From Pseudomonas sp. PDM04 (GTDB lineage Bacteria; Pseudomonadota; Gammaproteobacteria; Pseudomonadales; Pseudomonadaceae): a stretch of DNA of 64,000 nucleotides. The DNA is taken from NCBI RefSeq assembly GCF_014851765.1, contig NZ_JACVAI010000005.1, forward strand, positions 124,001 through 188,000, read 5' to 3'. A model generated the notes under the pieces. The model searched no databases and had not been told where the DNA came from. It saw only the letters and a list, made by a program, of their open reading frames with translations. How positions within the stretch are numbered: the stretch's first letter is position 1; each line of letters starts with the position of its first letter. Shown here piece by piece: positions 49,946 to 59,498 of this stretch. The position numbers and the translations under genes were made by a program.

Positions 49946-51610
49946 ATGAGCACTAGCACTGCGGCGGGCGGCATCAGCGCCGACCAGCCCTCGTTCCTGT
50001 CCAAGGAACGCATTATCGCCAAGCCCGGTTTCAACCGCTGGCTGGTACCACCGGCCGCGTTGGCCATCCACCTTTGCATCGGCATGGCCTATGGCTTCTC
50101 GGTGTTCTGGCTGCCGTTGTCCAAGGCCCTGGGCGTGACCCAGGCCGTGGCCTGTTCACCTGACATGAGCTTCATCGCGCAGGTTTTCTCCTCGCAATGC
50201 GACTGGCCGATCTCGATGCTCGGCTGGATCTACACCCTGTTCTTCATCTTCCTGGGCTGCTCGGCAGCGATCTGGGGCGGCTGGCTGGAACACGCCGGGC
50301 CGCGCAAGGCGGGTGTCGTTTCCGCCCTGTGCTGGTGTGGTGGTCTGCTGATTTCGGCGCTGGGCGTGTACACGCACCAGATCTGGCTGATGTGGATCGG
50401 TTCTGGTGTGATTGGCGGTATCGGCCTGGGCCTGGGTTACATCTCGCCGGTGTCGACCCTGATCAAGTGGTTCCCGGACAAGCGCGGCATGGCGACCGGC
50501 ATGGCAATCATGGGTTTCGGCGGTGGCGCGATGGTCGGTGCTCCGCTGGCTGCCGCCCTGATGAGCCACTTCGCTTCGCCAACCAGCGTGGGCGTGTGGC
50601 AGAGCTTCCTGGTGATGGCCGCGATCTATTTCGTGTTCATGATCGGCGGCGCACTGTCCTACCGTGTCCCGCCAACCGGCTGGAAGCCTGAAGGCTGGAC
50701 CGCTCCGGTGAAAAAAGCGGCCAACGCGATGATCACCCACCGTCACGTTCACGTGAACGTGGCGTGGAAAACCCCGCAATTCCGCCTGGTATGGCTGGTG
50801 CTGTGCCTGAACGTTTCCGCCGGTATCGGCATCCTCGGCATGGCTTCGCCGCTGCTGCAGGAAGTGTTCGCCGGCAAGCTGCTGGGCACTGACCAGACGT
50901 TTGGCCAGCTGGACGCCGGTCAACTGGCCGCGATTGCCGCCATTGCCGCCGGTTTCACCGGTTTGCTGAGCCTGTTCAACATCGGCGGCCGGTTCTTCTG
51001 GGCCTCGTTCTCGGACTATCTGGGCCGTAAAAACACTTACTTCGTGTTCTTCGCCCTGGGTTTTGCCCTGTACGCGCTGATCCCGAACCTCGGCCACCTG
51101 GGCAACGTTGCGCTGTTCGTGGCGGCGTTCTGCATCATCCTGTCGATGTACGGCGGTGGTTTCGCGACGGTTCCTGCCTATCTGGCGGACCTGTTCGGCA
51201 CACAAATGGTCGGTGCCATCCACGGTCGTCTGCTGACCGCGTGGGCGGCGGCGGGCGTACTGGGTCCGGTGCTGGTCAACTACCTGCGTGAATATCAGTT
51301 GAGCATCGGCGTCGAACGCGCTGCGGCCTACGACATCACCCTGTACATCCTCGCGGGCCTGCTGGTGCTGGGTTTCATCTGCAACCTGCTGGTGCGCCCG
51401 GTGGCCGACAAGTACTTCATGACCGACGCTGAACTGGCCGCCGAACAGGCGCTGGGCCACGACAAGGGTGCCGATGCCAGCACCGTGCTGGAGTGGAAAG
51501 CGGCTCCGGGCACCAAGCCACTGGCGATTGCCGCGTGGCTGGTGGTGGGCATTCCGTTGGCGTGGGGCATCTGGGTGACCCTGCAGAAAACGGCAGTGCT
51601 GTTCCACTAA
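49946..51610 (+). CDS. OFA-family MFS transporter
   Basis: A 554-aa major facilitator with about 12 TM segments; motifs include GYISPVSTLIKWFPDKRGMATGMA, GRFFWASFSDYLGRKNTYFV and a long central loop (residues about 240-280). The oxalate/formate antiporter (OFA) family carries carboxylates; the substrate here is unknown. The start at 49946 follows GGGGGAT. The stretch 49721-49945 holds only promoter-like DNA for the divergent PanZ-like gene and this transporter. Confidence 0.85.
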   Translation: MSTSTAAGGISADQPSFLSKERIIAKPGFNRWLVPPAALAIHLCIGMAYGFSVFWLPLSKALGVTQAVACSPDMSFIAQVFSSQCDWPISMLGWIYTLFFIFLGCSAAIWGGWLEHAGPRKAGVVSALCWCGGLLISALGVYTHQIWLMWIGSGVIGGIGLGLGYISPVSTLIKWFPDKRGMATGMAIMGFGGGAMVGAPLAAALMSHFASPTSVGVWQSFLVMAAIYFVFMIGGALSYRVPPTGWKPEGWTAPVKKAANAMITHRHVHVNVAWKTPQFRLVWLVLCLNVSAGIGILGMASPLLQEVFAGKLLGTDQTFGQLDAGQLAAIAAIAAGFTGLLSLFNIGGRFFWASFSDYLGRKNTYFVFFALGFALYALIPNLGHLGNVALFVAAFCIILSMYGGGFATVPAYLADLFGTQMVGAIHGRLLTAWAAAGVLGPVLVNYLREYQLSIGVERAAAYDITLYILAGLLVLGFICNLLVRPVADKYFMTDAELAAEQALGHDKGADASTVLEWKAAPGTKPLAIAAWLVVGIPLAWGIWVTLQKTAVLFH

Positions 51611-51631
51611 GCAATCGGTAACGCAACGCCC

Positions 51632-51723
51632 TTGTGGGAGCGAGCCTGCTCGCGATAGCGGTCTGACAGTCGGTAGCGATATCGAATGTGCTGGCCCCTT
51701 CGCGAGCAGGCTCGCTCCCACAT
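51632..51723. repeat. REP inverted pair
   Basis: Two facing REP units (GTGGGAGCGAGCCTGCTCGC and complement) directly after the OFA transporter stop. This is the first REP to the right of the island. Confidence 0.92.
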
Positions 51724-51879
51724 TTGTCTGGTGTGTTTTTCAATTGGCTTGTATGGACAGGTACATCCTCGGCAGCCGTGAATTCACTCCGTCAGCGATA
51801 TCGCCTCTCGTGTTTCTGTTTCCGGCCCGCACGCCTATAATGGCTGCCTTTTTCGCCCAATGATTTTGCGGAGCTGGTG

Positions 51880-52473
51880 ATGGCCGAACGTAAGGCGTCA
51901 GTCGAGCGCGACACTCTGGAAACCCAGATCAAAGCCTCGATCAACCTGGATGGCACCGGAAAGGCCCGATTTGATATCGGTGTTCCTTTTCTTGAGCACA
52001 TGCTGGACCAGATCGCCCGTCACGGGCTGATCGACCTGGATATTGTCAGCAAGGGCGACCTGCATATCGATGACCACCACACGGTGGAAGACGTCGGTAT
52101 CACCCTGGGTCAGGCCTTTACCCAAGCCATCGGCGACAAGAAGGGCATCCGCCGCTATGGCCATGCCTACGTGCCGCTCGATGAAGCGCTATCGCGCGTG
52201 GTGATCGACTTCTCCGGCCGTCCGGGCCTGCAGATGCATGTGCCGTATACCCGCGCCACCGTCGGCGGCTTCGACGTTGACCTGTTCCAGGAGTTCTTCC
52301 AGGGCTTCGTCAACCACGCCAACGTCACCCTGCACATCGACAACCTGCGTGGGCACAACACCCACCACCAGATCGAGACCGTGTTCAAGGCTTTCGGGCG
52401 CGCACTGCGCATGGCCGTTGAGCTCGATGACCGCATGGCCGGTCAGATGCCATCGACCAAGGGCGTCCTGTAA
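51880..52473 (+). CDS. hisB: imidazoleglycerol-phosphate dehydratase
   Basis: A 197-aa single-domain HisB, step 6 of histidine synthesis, with the metal-binding motifs DDHHTVED and GHNTHHQIE and LEHMLDQIARH. It lacks the phosphatase domain found in E. coli HisB, as in pseudomonads. The start at 51880 follows GGAG by six bases. Its stop overlaps the hisH ATG (TAATG). Confidence 0.97.
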   Translation: MAERKASVERDTLETQIKASINLDGTGKARFDIGVPFLEHMLDQIARHGLIDLDIVSKGDLHIDDHHTVEDVGITLGQAFTQAIGDKKGIRRYGHAYVPLDEALSRVVIDFSGRPGLQMHVPYTRATVGGFDVDLFQEFFQGFVNHANVTLHIDNLRGHNTHHQIETVFKAFGRALRMAVELDDRMAGQMPSTKGVL

Positions 52474-53111
52474 TGCAGACGGTTGCGGTTATCGATTACG
52501 GCATGGGCAACCTGCACTCGGTGGCCAAGGCCCTCGAGCACGTCGGTGCCGGCAAGGTCCTGATCACCAGCGATGCCAACGTGATTCGCGAGGCCGACCG
52601 GGTCGTGTTTCCCGGTGTGGGCGCGATTCGCGATTGCATGGCGGAGATCCGTCGCCTGGGCTTCGACACGCTGGTGCGTGAAGTCAGCCAGGACCGTCCG
52701 TTCCTCGGCATCTGCGTCGGCATGCAAGCCTTGCTCGACAGCAGCGAGGAGAACGACGGCGTCGACTGCATCGGCCTGTTTCCCGGCGCGGTGAAGTTCT
52801 TCGGCAAGGACCTGCACGAAGACGGCGAGCACCTGAAGGTGCCGCACATGGGCTGGAACGAAGTGAAACAGGCGGTCAATCACCCGCTGTGGCATGACAT
52901 TCCGGACCTGGCGCGTTTCTATTTCGTGCACAGCTACTACATCGACGCCGCCAACGCGCGTCAGGTGGTGGGTCGCGGGCACTATGGGGTCCATTTCGCC
53001 GCAGCGCTGGCCGACGGCTCGCGTTTCGCCGTGCAGTTCCACCCGGAGAAAAGCCATACACATGGCCTGCAATTGCTGCAGAACTTCGCGGCGTGGGATG
53101 GTCGCTGGTAA
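52473..53111 (+). CDS. hisH: imidazole glycerol phosphate synthase subunit HisH
   Basis: A 212-aa glutamine amidotransferase: catalytic Cys in FLGICVGMQALLD, His-Glu pair in FAVQFHPEKSHTHG, oxyanion PGVGA. It supplies ammonia to HisF. It overlaps hisB by one base and abuts the DUF2164 gene. Confidence 0.97.
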   Translation: MQTVAVIDYGMGNLHSVAKALEHVGAGKVLITSDANVIREADRVVFPGVGAIRDCMAEIRRLGFDTLVREVSQDRPFLGICVGMQALLDSSEENDGVDCIGLFPGAVKFFGKDLHEDGEHLKVPHMGWNEVKQAVNHPLWHDIPDLARFYFVHSYYIDAANARQVVGRGHYGVHFAAALADGSRFAVQFHPEKSHTHGLQLLQNFAAWDGRW

Positions 53112-53369
53112 ATGGCGGTCAAGAAAAAACCGCCGATCCTGACCCTCACGCCCGAACAGGAGCGCGAGGCCAGTCACAAGATCCAGCGGTTCATGGAGGA
53201 CCGCTTCGAACTGGACCTGGGTTCGTTCGAGGCGGCTGAAATCCTTGAGCTGTTTACCCGTGAAATTGCTCCGCACTATTACAACAGGGCGATTTTCGAT
53301 GTGCAGACGCACCTCAAGGAGAGGTTCGAAAGCATCGAAAGCGACCTGTGGGCGCTCGAGAAAAACTGA
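53112..53369 (+). CDS. DUF2164 family protein
   Basis: An 85-aa basic-then-acidic protein (MAVKKKPPILTLTPEQEREA, ELFTREIAPHYYNRAIFDVQ) of the DUF2164 family, starting on the base after the hisH stop. It is embedded in the his cluster of pseudomonads. Its function is unknown; its place suggests co-regulation with histidine synthesis. Confidence 0.88.
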   Translation: MAVKKKPPILTLTPEQEREASHKIQRFMEDRFELDLGSFEAAEILELFTREIAPHYYNRAIFDVQTHLKERFESIESDLWALEKN

Positions 53370-53411
53370 TTTCCGAGCGAAGCTGAACAATCGAATTTGA
53401 AGGTTTGCCAG

Positions 53412-54149
53412 ATGCTGATTATTCCCGCTATCGATCTTAAAGACGGTGCCTGTGTGCGTCTGCGCCAAGGCCGCATGGAAGATTCCACGGTGTTCTCCGA
53501 TGACCCGGTGAGCATGGCTGCCAAGTGGGTGGAGGGCGGTTGCCGTCGTCTGCATCTGGTCGACCTCAATGGTGCCTTCGAAGGCCAGCCGGTCAACGGC
53601 GAAGTAGTCACCGCCATCGCCAGGCGCTACCCGAACCTGCCGATCCAGATCGGCGGCGGCATCCGTTCCCTGGACACCATCGAGCACTACGTCAAGGCAG
53701 GTGTGAGCTACGTGATCATCGGCACCAAGGCGGTGAAGGATCCAGCCTTCGTCACCGAAGCTTGCCGCGCGTTCCCGGGCAAGGTGATCGTCGGTCTCGA
53801 CGCCAAGGACGGTTTTGTCGCCACCGACGGCTGGGCTGAAATCAGCACCGTCCAGGTGATCGACCTGGCCAGGCAGTTCGAGGCCGACGGCGTGTCCGCC
53901 ATCGTCTACACCGACATCGCCAAAGACGGCATGATGCAGGGCTGCAACGTGCCGTTCACCGCCGCGCTGGCGGCTGCCACGAAAATCCCGGTGATCGCCT
54001 CGGGCGGCATCCACAACCTGGGTGACATCAAGTCGCTGCTCGACGCCAGGGCGCCGGGCATCATCGGTGCGATCACCGGTCGCGCGATCTACGAAGGCAC
54101 CCTCGACGTCGCCGAAGCGCAAGCTTTCTGCGATTCGTACAAAGGCTGA
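53412..54149 (+). CDS. hisA: ProFAR isomerase HisA
   Basis: A 245-aa TIM barrel, step 4 of histidine synthesis. The N-terminus MLIIPAIDLKDGACVRLRQG carries the catalytic Asp, and the second half has YTDIAKDGMMQG and the phosphate-binding ASGGI and GAITGRAIYEG. The start at 53412 gives the family N-terminus. Confidence 0.97.
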   Translation: MLIIPAIDLKDGACVRLRQGRMEDSTVFSDDPVSMAAKWVEGGCRRLHLVDLNGAFEGQPVNGEVVTAIARRYPNLPIQIGGGIRSLDTIEHYVKAGVSYVIIGTKAVKDPAFVTEACRAFPGKVIVGLDAKDGFVATDGWAEISTVQVIDLARQFEADGVSAIVYTDIAKDGMMQGCNVPFTAALAAATKIPVIASGGIHNLGDIKSLLDARAPGIIGAITGRAIYEGTLDVAEAQAFCDSYKG

Positions 54150-54158
54150 GGACTGACC

Positions 54159-54929
54159 ATGGCGCTGGCCAAACGCATCATCCCTTGCCTGGACGTGGAC
54201 AACGGCCGGGTCGTCAAAGGTGTGAAGTTCGAGAACATCCGCGATGCCGGCGACCCGGTGGAAATCGCCCGTCGCTACGACGAGCAGGGTGCCGATGAGA
54301 TTACCTTTCTCGACATCACTGCCAGCGTCGATGGCCGCGACACCACGCTGCACACTGTCGAGCGCATGGCCAGCCAGGTGTTCATCCCGCTGACCGTCGG
54401 CGGCGGCGTGCGCACCGTGCAGGACATTCGCAACCTGCTCAATGCCGGCGCGGACAAGGTGTCGATCAACACTGCCGCAGTGTTCAACCCGGAATTCGTC
54501 GGCGAAGCGGCCCAGCACTTCGGCTCGCAGTGCATCGTCGTGGCCATCGACGCGAAGAAGGTGTCCGGGCCTGGCGAAACGCCGCGCTGGGAAATCTTCA
54601 CCCATGGCGGGCGCAAGCCGACCGGTCTCGACGCTGTCGAGTGGGCGAAGAAAATGGAAGGCCTGGGCGCCGGTGAAATCCTGCTGACCAGCATGGACCA
54701 GGACGGCATGAAAAACGGTTTCGACCTGGGCGTCACCCGGGCCATCAGCGACGCCCTGGGCATTCCGGTGATCGCGTCCGGCGGCGTCGGCAACCTGCAA
54801 CATCTGGCCGATGGCATTCTCGAAGGCCACGCCAGTGCGGTGCTGGCGGCGAGTATTTTCCACTTCGGCGAATACACCGTGCAGGAAGCCAAGGCCTACA
54901 TGGCGCATCGCGGGATCGTGATGCGCTGA
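54159..54929 (+). CDS. hisF: imidazole glycerol phosphate synthase subunit HisF
   Basis: A 256-aa TIM barrel with MALAKRIIPCLDVDNGRVVKG, the catalytic Asp residues in CLDVDNG and TSMDQDGMKNGFD, and AASIFHFGEYTV near the C-terminus. It closes the imidazole ring using ammonia from HisH. It lies 9 bp after hisA. Confidence 0.97.
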   Translation: MALAKRIIPCLDVDNGRVVKGVKFENIRDAGDPVEIARRYDEQGADEITFLDITASVDGRDTTLHTVERMASQVFIPLTVGGGVRTVQDIRNLLNAGADKVSINTAAVFNPEFVGEAAQHFGSQCIVVAIDAKKVSGPGETPRWEIFTHGGRKPTGLDAVEWAKKMEGLGAGEILLTSMDQDGMKNGFDLGVTRAISDALGIPVIASGGVGNLQHLADGILEGHASAVLAASIFHFGEYTVQEAKAYMAHRGIVMR

Positions 54930-55050
54930 AGCGCCCGCCCTCGGCGCATGCAGTTCCGGGGGCTGGCCATGCAATGAGATCAAAAGGCCAGTAGACAGCG
55001 TCACACGCTCAGGGCACTCTTGGGTACGCCATGGATTTCGGTAGCCAGAC

Positions 55051-55806
55051 ATGTTCAAACGCCTTCTTCTTGCCCTCACCAGTGCCTCGCTCCTGTTGGT
55101 TGGCGGCGCGCACGCTGCGGATCACCCCGGTTCCGGGCTGGTGTTGCTAACGGAAAACTTCCCACCCTACAACATGGCCAGGAATGGCAAGAACTTCGCC
55201 CAGGACGAGAACATCAACGGCATCGCCGTGGACATCGTCCGCGAGATTTTCAAGCGCGCCGGAATTTCCTACAGCCTGACGCTGCGTTTCCCATGGGAGC
55301 GCATCTACAAGCTTGCCCTCGAAAAACCAGGCTACGGCGTGTTCGTGATGGCGCGGCTGCCGGACCGCGAGAAGCTGTTCAAGTGGGTCGGTCCGATTGG
55401 CCCGGATGACTGGATCATGCTGGCCAAGGCCGACAGCAAGATCACCCTGGAAACCCTGGACGATGCGCGCAAGTACAAGATCGGCGCGTACAAGGGCGAT
55501 GCGATTGCCGAGACCCTGGCCAAGCAGGGGTTGAAGCCGATCGTCGTGCTGCGCGACCAGGACAACGCGAAGAAGCTCACCAGCGGACAGATCGACTTGT
55601 GGGCCACGGGCGACCCGGCCGGGCGCTACCTGGCGCGTCAGGATGGCGTGACCGGGCTCAAGACCGTGCTGCGCTTCAACAGTGCCGAGCTGTACCTGGC
55701 GTTGAACAAGGACGTGCCGGACGAGACCGTCGCCAAGCTGCAGGCCGCGCTCGATCAGTTGCGCAAGGACGGCGTGGTGGATGAGATCATGGCGCGGTAT
55801 CTCTGA
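55051..55806 (+). CDS. exported solute-binding protein (SBP_bac_3 type)
   Basis: A 251-aa protein with a signal peptide (MFKRLLLALTSASLLLVGGAHA) and a bilobed amino-acid-binding fold: LTENFPPYNMARNGK, NINGIAVDIVREIFKRAGI, and YLALNKDVPDETVAKLQAAL. No ABC permease or ATPase genes are adjacent, so it may act alone as a sensor-type or orphan binding protein. The ligand is unknown. Confidence 0.85.
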   Translation: MFKRLLLALTSASLLLVGGAHAADHPGSGLVLLTENFPPYNMARNGKNFAQDENINGIAVDIVREIFKRAGISYSLTLRFPWERIYKLALEKPGYGVFVMARLPDREKLFKWVGPIGPDDWIMLAKADSKITLETLDDARKYKIGAYKGDAIAETLAKQGLKPIVVLRDQDNAKKLTSGQIDLWATGDPAGRYLARQDGVTGLKTVLRFNSAELYLALNKDVPDETVAKLQAALDQLRKDGVVDEIMARYL

Positions 55807-55850
55807 CCGCGAATCCTGAAAAAATCCACAGTGGACTTGCAGGCGGCAAA

Positions 55851-56627
55851 CTAGCGGTACACCCCATCCTTGCCATGCGCCGCCGTTGCCTTGTTGCTGC
55901 GCACGCTGATCATCAATTTGATGTCGATCCAGTCAATGCCCTGGGCCTTCAGCTTCGGCAGCTCGCGCTCCAGCACCGCCAGGGTCTGTGGATACGGGTG
56001 ACCGATCATCACCGCCGACCCCTGCTTGCGCGCCAGGTTGATCGCCGTCTGCAGTTGGGTGTAGATCGCCGCTTCCGTGCGTTCGTCGTCCAGGAACACA
56101 TCCCGTGAAACGCTCGCCAACCCGATTTTCTGCGCCTGGGCGGCGGCCACGGTCTGCGCGCTGGTACGGCTGTCGACGAAGAACTTGTGCCGCTGCTGCA
56201 AGTCGGCCATCAACCACGCCATGGCGGCGGGTTGCGCGGTCATGCGACTGCCCATGTGGTTGTTGATCCCGGCGGTATAGGGCACGGCCTTGAACGCTGC
56301 GTTCAGGCGTTTTTCCAGTTCGTCGATGGGCAGGTCGGGGTGCCAGGCGAACGGGCCGGTGGCCGGGTCCATGGGCATGTGCAGGATGACGATCTTGCCG
56401 GCGCGGTGGGCTTCGCGGGCAAATTCGGCAGCGTGGGGCGTGTCGGGCATGATCGCCGTGGTCACCGGGCCGGGCAGGGCGAGTACGCGGCGATCCCGGG
56501 GCAGGTTTTGCCCCAGGTCATCGATGATCAGGCTCAGATAGGCCTTTTGCGGGGCTGCCGTGGCGGGCGTTGCGTGAGCAACACCCGCCAGGCAGGCCAG
56601 CAGGCCGAAGAGCAACCGCAGGCGCAT
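55851..56627 (-). CDS. divergent polysaccharide deacetylase family protein (YibQ)
   Basis: A 258-aa exported protein: signal peptide MRLRLLFGLLACLAGVAHA, then a NodB-like fold with LSLIIDDLGQN (the metal Asp pair), ILHMPMDP and GINNHMGSRMT. It belongs to the YibQ/DUF610 family, which sits with envC and ctpA in Gammaproteobacteria. Its biochemical role is not established. It starts one base after the ctpA stop. Confidence 0.88.
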   Translation of the reverse strand: MRLRLLFGLLACLAGVAHATPATAAPQKAYLSLIIDDLGQNLPRDRRVLALPGPVTTAIMPDTPHAAEFAREAHRAGKIVILHMPMDPATGPFAWHPDLPIDELEKRLNAAFKAVPYTAGINNHMGSRMTAQPAAMAWLMADLQQRHKFFVDSRTSAQTVAAAQAQKIGLASVSRDVFLDDERTEAAIYTQLQTAINLARKQGSAVMIGHPYPQTLAVLERELPKLKAQGIDWIDIKLMISVRSNKATAAHGKDGVYR

Positions 56628-56628
56628 C

Positions 56629-57948
56629 TCAGCGGCCGGAGGTGATGCTCAGCCCTTTGAGCAGGCTCAGGGCCTGGGCCAATTGGTAATCGTCATCCTG
56701 CGGCATGGCCTTGGCCTTGGCGCCGGAGCCGGTCGGTTTGTCGGCGCCGCCGTTGCCGTTGCCCAGGTGACCTTGCAGGTCGGCTTCCTTGAAGTACTCG
56801 CTGTCCTGTTCGTTGGTGATCTTGGCCTTGCGCACCTCGATATCCGGAACGATGCCCTGGGCCTGGATCGAGCGACCGTTTGGCGTGAAGTACAGCGCCG
56901 TGGTGATCTTCAGGGCGCGGTCGTTGTTCAGTGGCAGCACGGTTTGCACCGAGCCCTTGCCGAAGCTGGTGGTGCCCATGACCACGGCACGCTTCTGGTC
57001 TTGCAAGGCGCCGGCGACGATTTCCGAGGCCGAGGCGCTGCCGCCGTTGATCAGCACAACCAGAGGCACCGCTTCGCTTTCGTCCTTGCCGGTGGCGGAG
57101 AAGCGCAGCTCGGAATTGGCGATGCGACCCTTGGTGTAAACGATCAGTCCCTTGGTGATGAAGTGATCGACCACTTCCACGGCTGCCTGCAGCACGCCAC
57201 CCGGGTTGTTGCGCAGGTCGAGGATGATGCCGTTGAGCTTTTTGCCGTTGTCCTTGCGCAGCTTGGCCAGGGCCTTGGAGACTTCCTCGCCGGTCTTGAC
57301 CTGGAACTGGGTGATGCGGATATAGCCGTAGCCGGACTCCAGCAACTGCGCCTTCACGCTCTTCACCTGAATGATGGCGCGCGACAGGGTCACGTCGAAC
57401 GGCGTACCGCCATCGCGGACCAGGGTCAGGGTGATTTTCTGGCCGATCTTGCCGCGCATCTTGTCCACGGCTTCGGTCATGCTCTGGCCGCGTGTCGGCT
57501 GGCCGTTGATCTTGACGATGAAGTCGCCGGCCTGGATGCCTGCTTTTGAAGCGGGGGTGTCATCGATCGGCGACACTACCTTGATGAAGCCGTCTTCGGC
57601 GCCGACTTCGATGCCCAGGCCGCCGAACTCGCCACTGGTGCTTTCCTGCAACTCGGCAAAGTCTTCCGGGCCCAGGTACGCGGAGTGCGGGTCGAGGTTG
57701 CTGAGCATGCCCTTGATGGCGTTTTCCAGCAGGGTCTTGTCATCCACCGGTTCGACATAGGCGGCCTTGATCCGGTCCATGACCTCGGCAAAGGTGCGCA
57801 ACTCATCCAGCGGCAATGGCGCCTTGGCGGTGGCTGCGGCGCCAGCCGGTGCGACCGCCGGAGCTGGTTGAGCAGCGAACGCCAATGGCGCGCCGATCAC
57901 CAGGGCGATCGTCAGGGCTAGCGAGGTAAGACGGGACAAATGCAGCAT
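56629..57948 (-). CDS. ctpA: carboxy-terminal processing protease (S41)
   Basis: A 439-aa periplasmic protease: signal peptide (MLHLSRLTSLALTIALVIGAPLAFA), a PDZ domain (about 95-180, GIQAGDFIVKINGQPT) and an S41 catalytic domain with Ser in INGGSASASEIVAGAL and Lys in GTTSFGKGSVQTV. CtpA trims peptidoglycan hydrolases in Pseudomonas. It lies between envC and yibQ in one operon. Confidence 0.95.
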   Translation of the reverse strand: MLHLSRLTSLALTIALVIGAPLAFAAQPAPAVAPAGAAATAKAPLPLDELRTFAEVMDRIKAAYVEPVDDKTLLENAIKGMLSNLDPHSAYLGPEDFAELQESTSGEFGGLGIEVGAEDGFIKVVSPIDDTPASKAGIQAGDFIVKINGQPTRGQSMTEAVDKMRGKIGQKITLTLVRDGGTPFDVTLSRAIIQVKSVKAQLLESGYGYIRITQFQVKTGEEVSKALAKLRKDNGKKLNGIILDLRNNPGGVLQAAVEVVDHFITKGLIVYTKGRIANSELRFSATGKDESEAVPLVVLINGGSASASEIVAGALQDQKRAVVMGTTSFGKGSVQTVLPLNNDRALKITTALYFTPNGRSIQAQGIVPDIEVRKAKITNEQDSEYFKEADLQGHLGNGNGGADKPTGSGAKAKAMPQDDDYQLAQALSLLKGLSITSGR

Positions 57949-57979
57949 GTCGAACGAACTCCTGAATTAGGCGGCACGC

Positions 57980-59272
57980 TTATCCTTGCGCGCGGCACCA
58001 TTGCGCCGGATCACTGGGGTGACCCTGCTGACGAATAGCGAAATACAACGCCGGCGTGTCCTGCCCGCCACTGTTACCGACAGTGGAGATGGACTCACCG
58101 GCTTTTACCACGTCACCCGCAGACTTGAGCAGCGTCTGGTTGTGACCGTAAAGACTCAAGTAACCGTTGCCGTGGTCAAGGATCACCAGCAAGCCGGCAC
58201 CGCGCAACCAGTCGGCGAACACGACGCGGCCGCCGTGCACCGCGTGCACCTGGCTGCCGGCGGAGGCGCCGATCATCACGCCATCCCACTTGGTGCGCGA
58301 ATCGTCGCCACGGGTTTCACCGAAGCGCGCCAGCAGTCGACCATCAACCGGCCATGGAAGTTTGCCGCGCGTTGAAGCAAAAGGGCCGCCGAAGGTTTCG
58401 CCTGAGCTGGAAACCAGCGCGCCGGGTGTCGATCGGGTGATTTTACGTGGGGCGTCAGTGGCCTCTGCGTCAGCCTGAGCCTCACGTAAACGCTTTTTTT
58501 CGGCTTCCTGCTGGGCGATCAGCGCTTTCTGCCGCGCTTCCTCTGCCTCACGGGCCTGGCGAGCCAGGGTTTCCTCGATGGTTTTAAGGACTTTAGACAG
58601 GTCCGCCTGATCCTGCTCACGGGCGGCGAGCTTCTGGTCACGCGCCTTGACGTCGTCGTTGAGCTTGGCCAGGACTTGCTGGCGCTCCTTGCGAACCTTC
58701 TCGAGTTCCTCGCGCTGGCTGTCGAGATCGCTCTTCTGCACCAGCAATTGCGCTTGCTGCAAGCCGATGTCTTTTTCGACGTTGGCCAGTTGGCGCAGGG
58801 TTTCGTTGAAATTCTTCAACTGCTCCAGGCGGGCCTGGCTCAGGTAGTCGTAATAGGTCAGGGTGCGGGCGAATTTTTCCGGATTCTGCTGGTTGAGCAG
58901 CAGTTTCAAATACTCCTGCCGGCCATTCTGATAGGCCGCGCGGGCCTGGATGGCGATCAGTCGTTGCTGTTCAGTGCGCGCGCTCTGGAGTTTTTTTTTC
59001 TCGGCATCGAGTCGTTGCAACTCGGATTCGCTTTTCTTCAGCTCTTTTTGCAGGGTTTCGACCTGCTTCTCGAGCTTGCCCATCTCGGTTTCGGTGCCCT
59101 TGAGGTCTTTCTGGACCCCGGACTTTTCTTCCTGGAGCTTGCCCAGCAGTTTTTTCAGCTCGGCAATGTCCTGACGCGTGGCGTCCAACTGTTGTTGGGT
59201 TTGCGCGCGCTCGTCAGCAAAGGCCGGTTGGAGCAGGCAAGTCAGAGCAAGGGCTATCAGGACGCGAAGCAT
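57980..59272 (-). CDS. envC: murein hydrolase activator EnvC
   Basis: A 430-aa periplasmic protein: signal peptide MLRVLIALALTCLLQPAFADE, a long coiled coil (about 25-285, many heptad runs such as LEKQVETLQKELKKSESELQ), a linker, and a C-terminal LytM domain (about 310-428). In the LytM domain the zinc positions are changed: KWDGVMI replaces the usual HxGxDI, and LYFAIR replaces LHFEIR. It is therefore a degenerate M23 that activates amidases instead of cutting itself. The start at 59272 gives the signal peptide; a longer frame upstream runs into a REP. Confidence 0.93.
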   Translation of the reverse strand: MLRVLIALALTCLLQPAFADERAQTQQQLDATRQDIAELKKLLGKLQEEKSGVQKDLKGTETEMGKLEKQVETLQKELKKSESELQRLDAEKKKLQSARTEQQRLIAIQARAAYQNGRQEYLKLLLNQQNPEKFARTLTYYDYLSQARLEQLKNFNETLRQLANVEKDIGLQQAQLLVQKSDLDSQREELEKVRKERQQVLAKLNDDVKARDQKLAAREQDQADLSKVLKTIEETLARQAREAEEARQKALIAQQEAEKKRLREAQADAEATDAPRKITRSTPGALVSSSGETFGGPFASTRGKLPWPVDGRLLARFGETRGDDSRTKWDGVMIGASAGSQVHAVHGGRVVFADWLRGAGLLVILDHGNGYLSLYGHNQTLLKSAGDVVKAGESISTVGNSGGQDTPALYFAIRQQGHPSDPAQWCRAQG

Positions 59273-59383
59273 AGAGGCGGGCGGCACCAGGGTAAGGGAC
59301 GGCCTAGTATGCCCGCCATACGCTGCAAAAAAAACGCCCAATTGGGGCTGTGTGATAACTGGCGGAAAAAACACCGTGAACCG

Positions 59384-59475
59384 GTGTGGGGGCGAGCCTG
59401 CTCGCGATGGCGTCAGGTCAGTCAACCGGTTGCCGGCGGACCCTGCGTCATCGCGAGCAGGCCCGCTCGCACAAG
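59384..59475. repeat. REP inverted pair (diverged)
   Basis: Two facing REP units with changes in both arms (GGGGGCGAGCCTGCTCGC; CGCGAGCAGGCCCGCTCGCA), between gpmI and envC on the same strand. Confidence 0.85.
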
Positions 59476-59498
59476 GGTTTCACGGTGGTGAAGGCGGT

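Noticed and set aside
57980..59425. Longer envC reading frame beginning with TTG at 59425
   Set aside because: The extra 51 residues translate a REP unit and hide a perfect signal peptide that begins at 59272.
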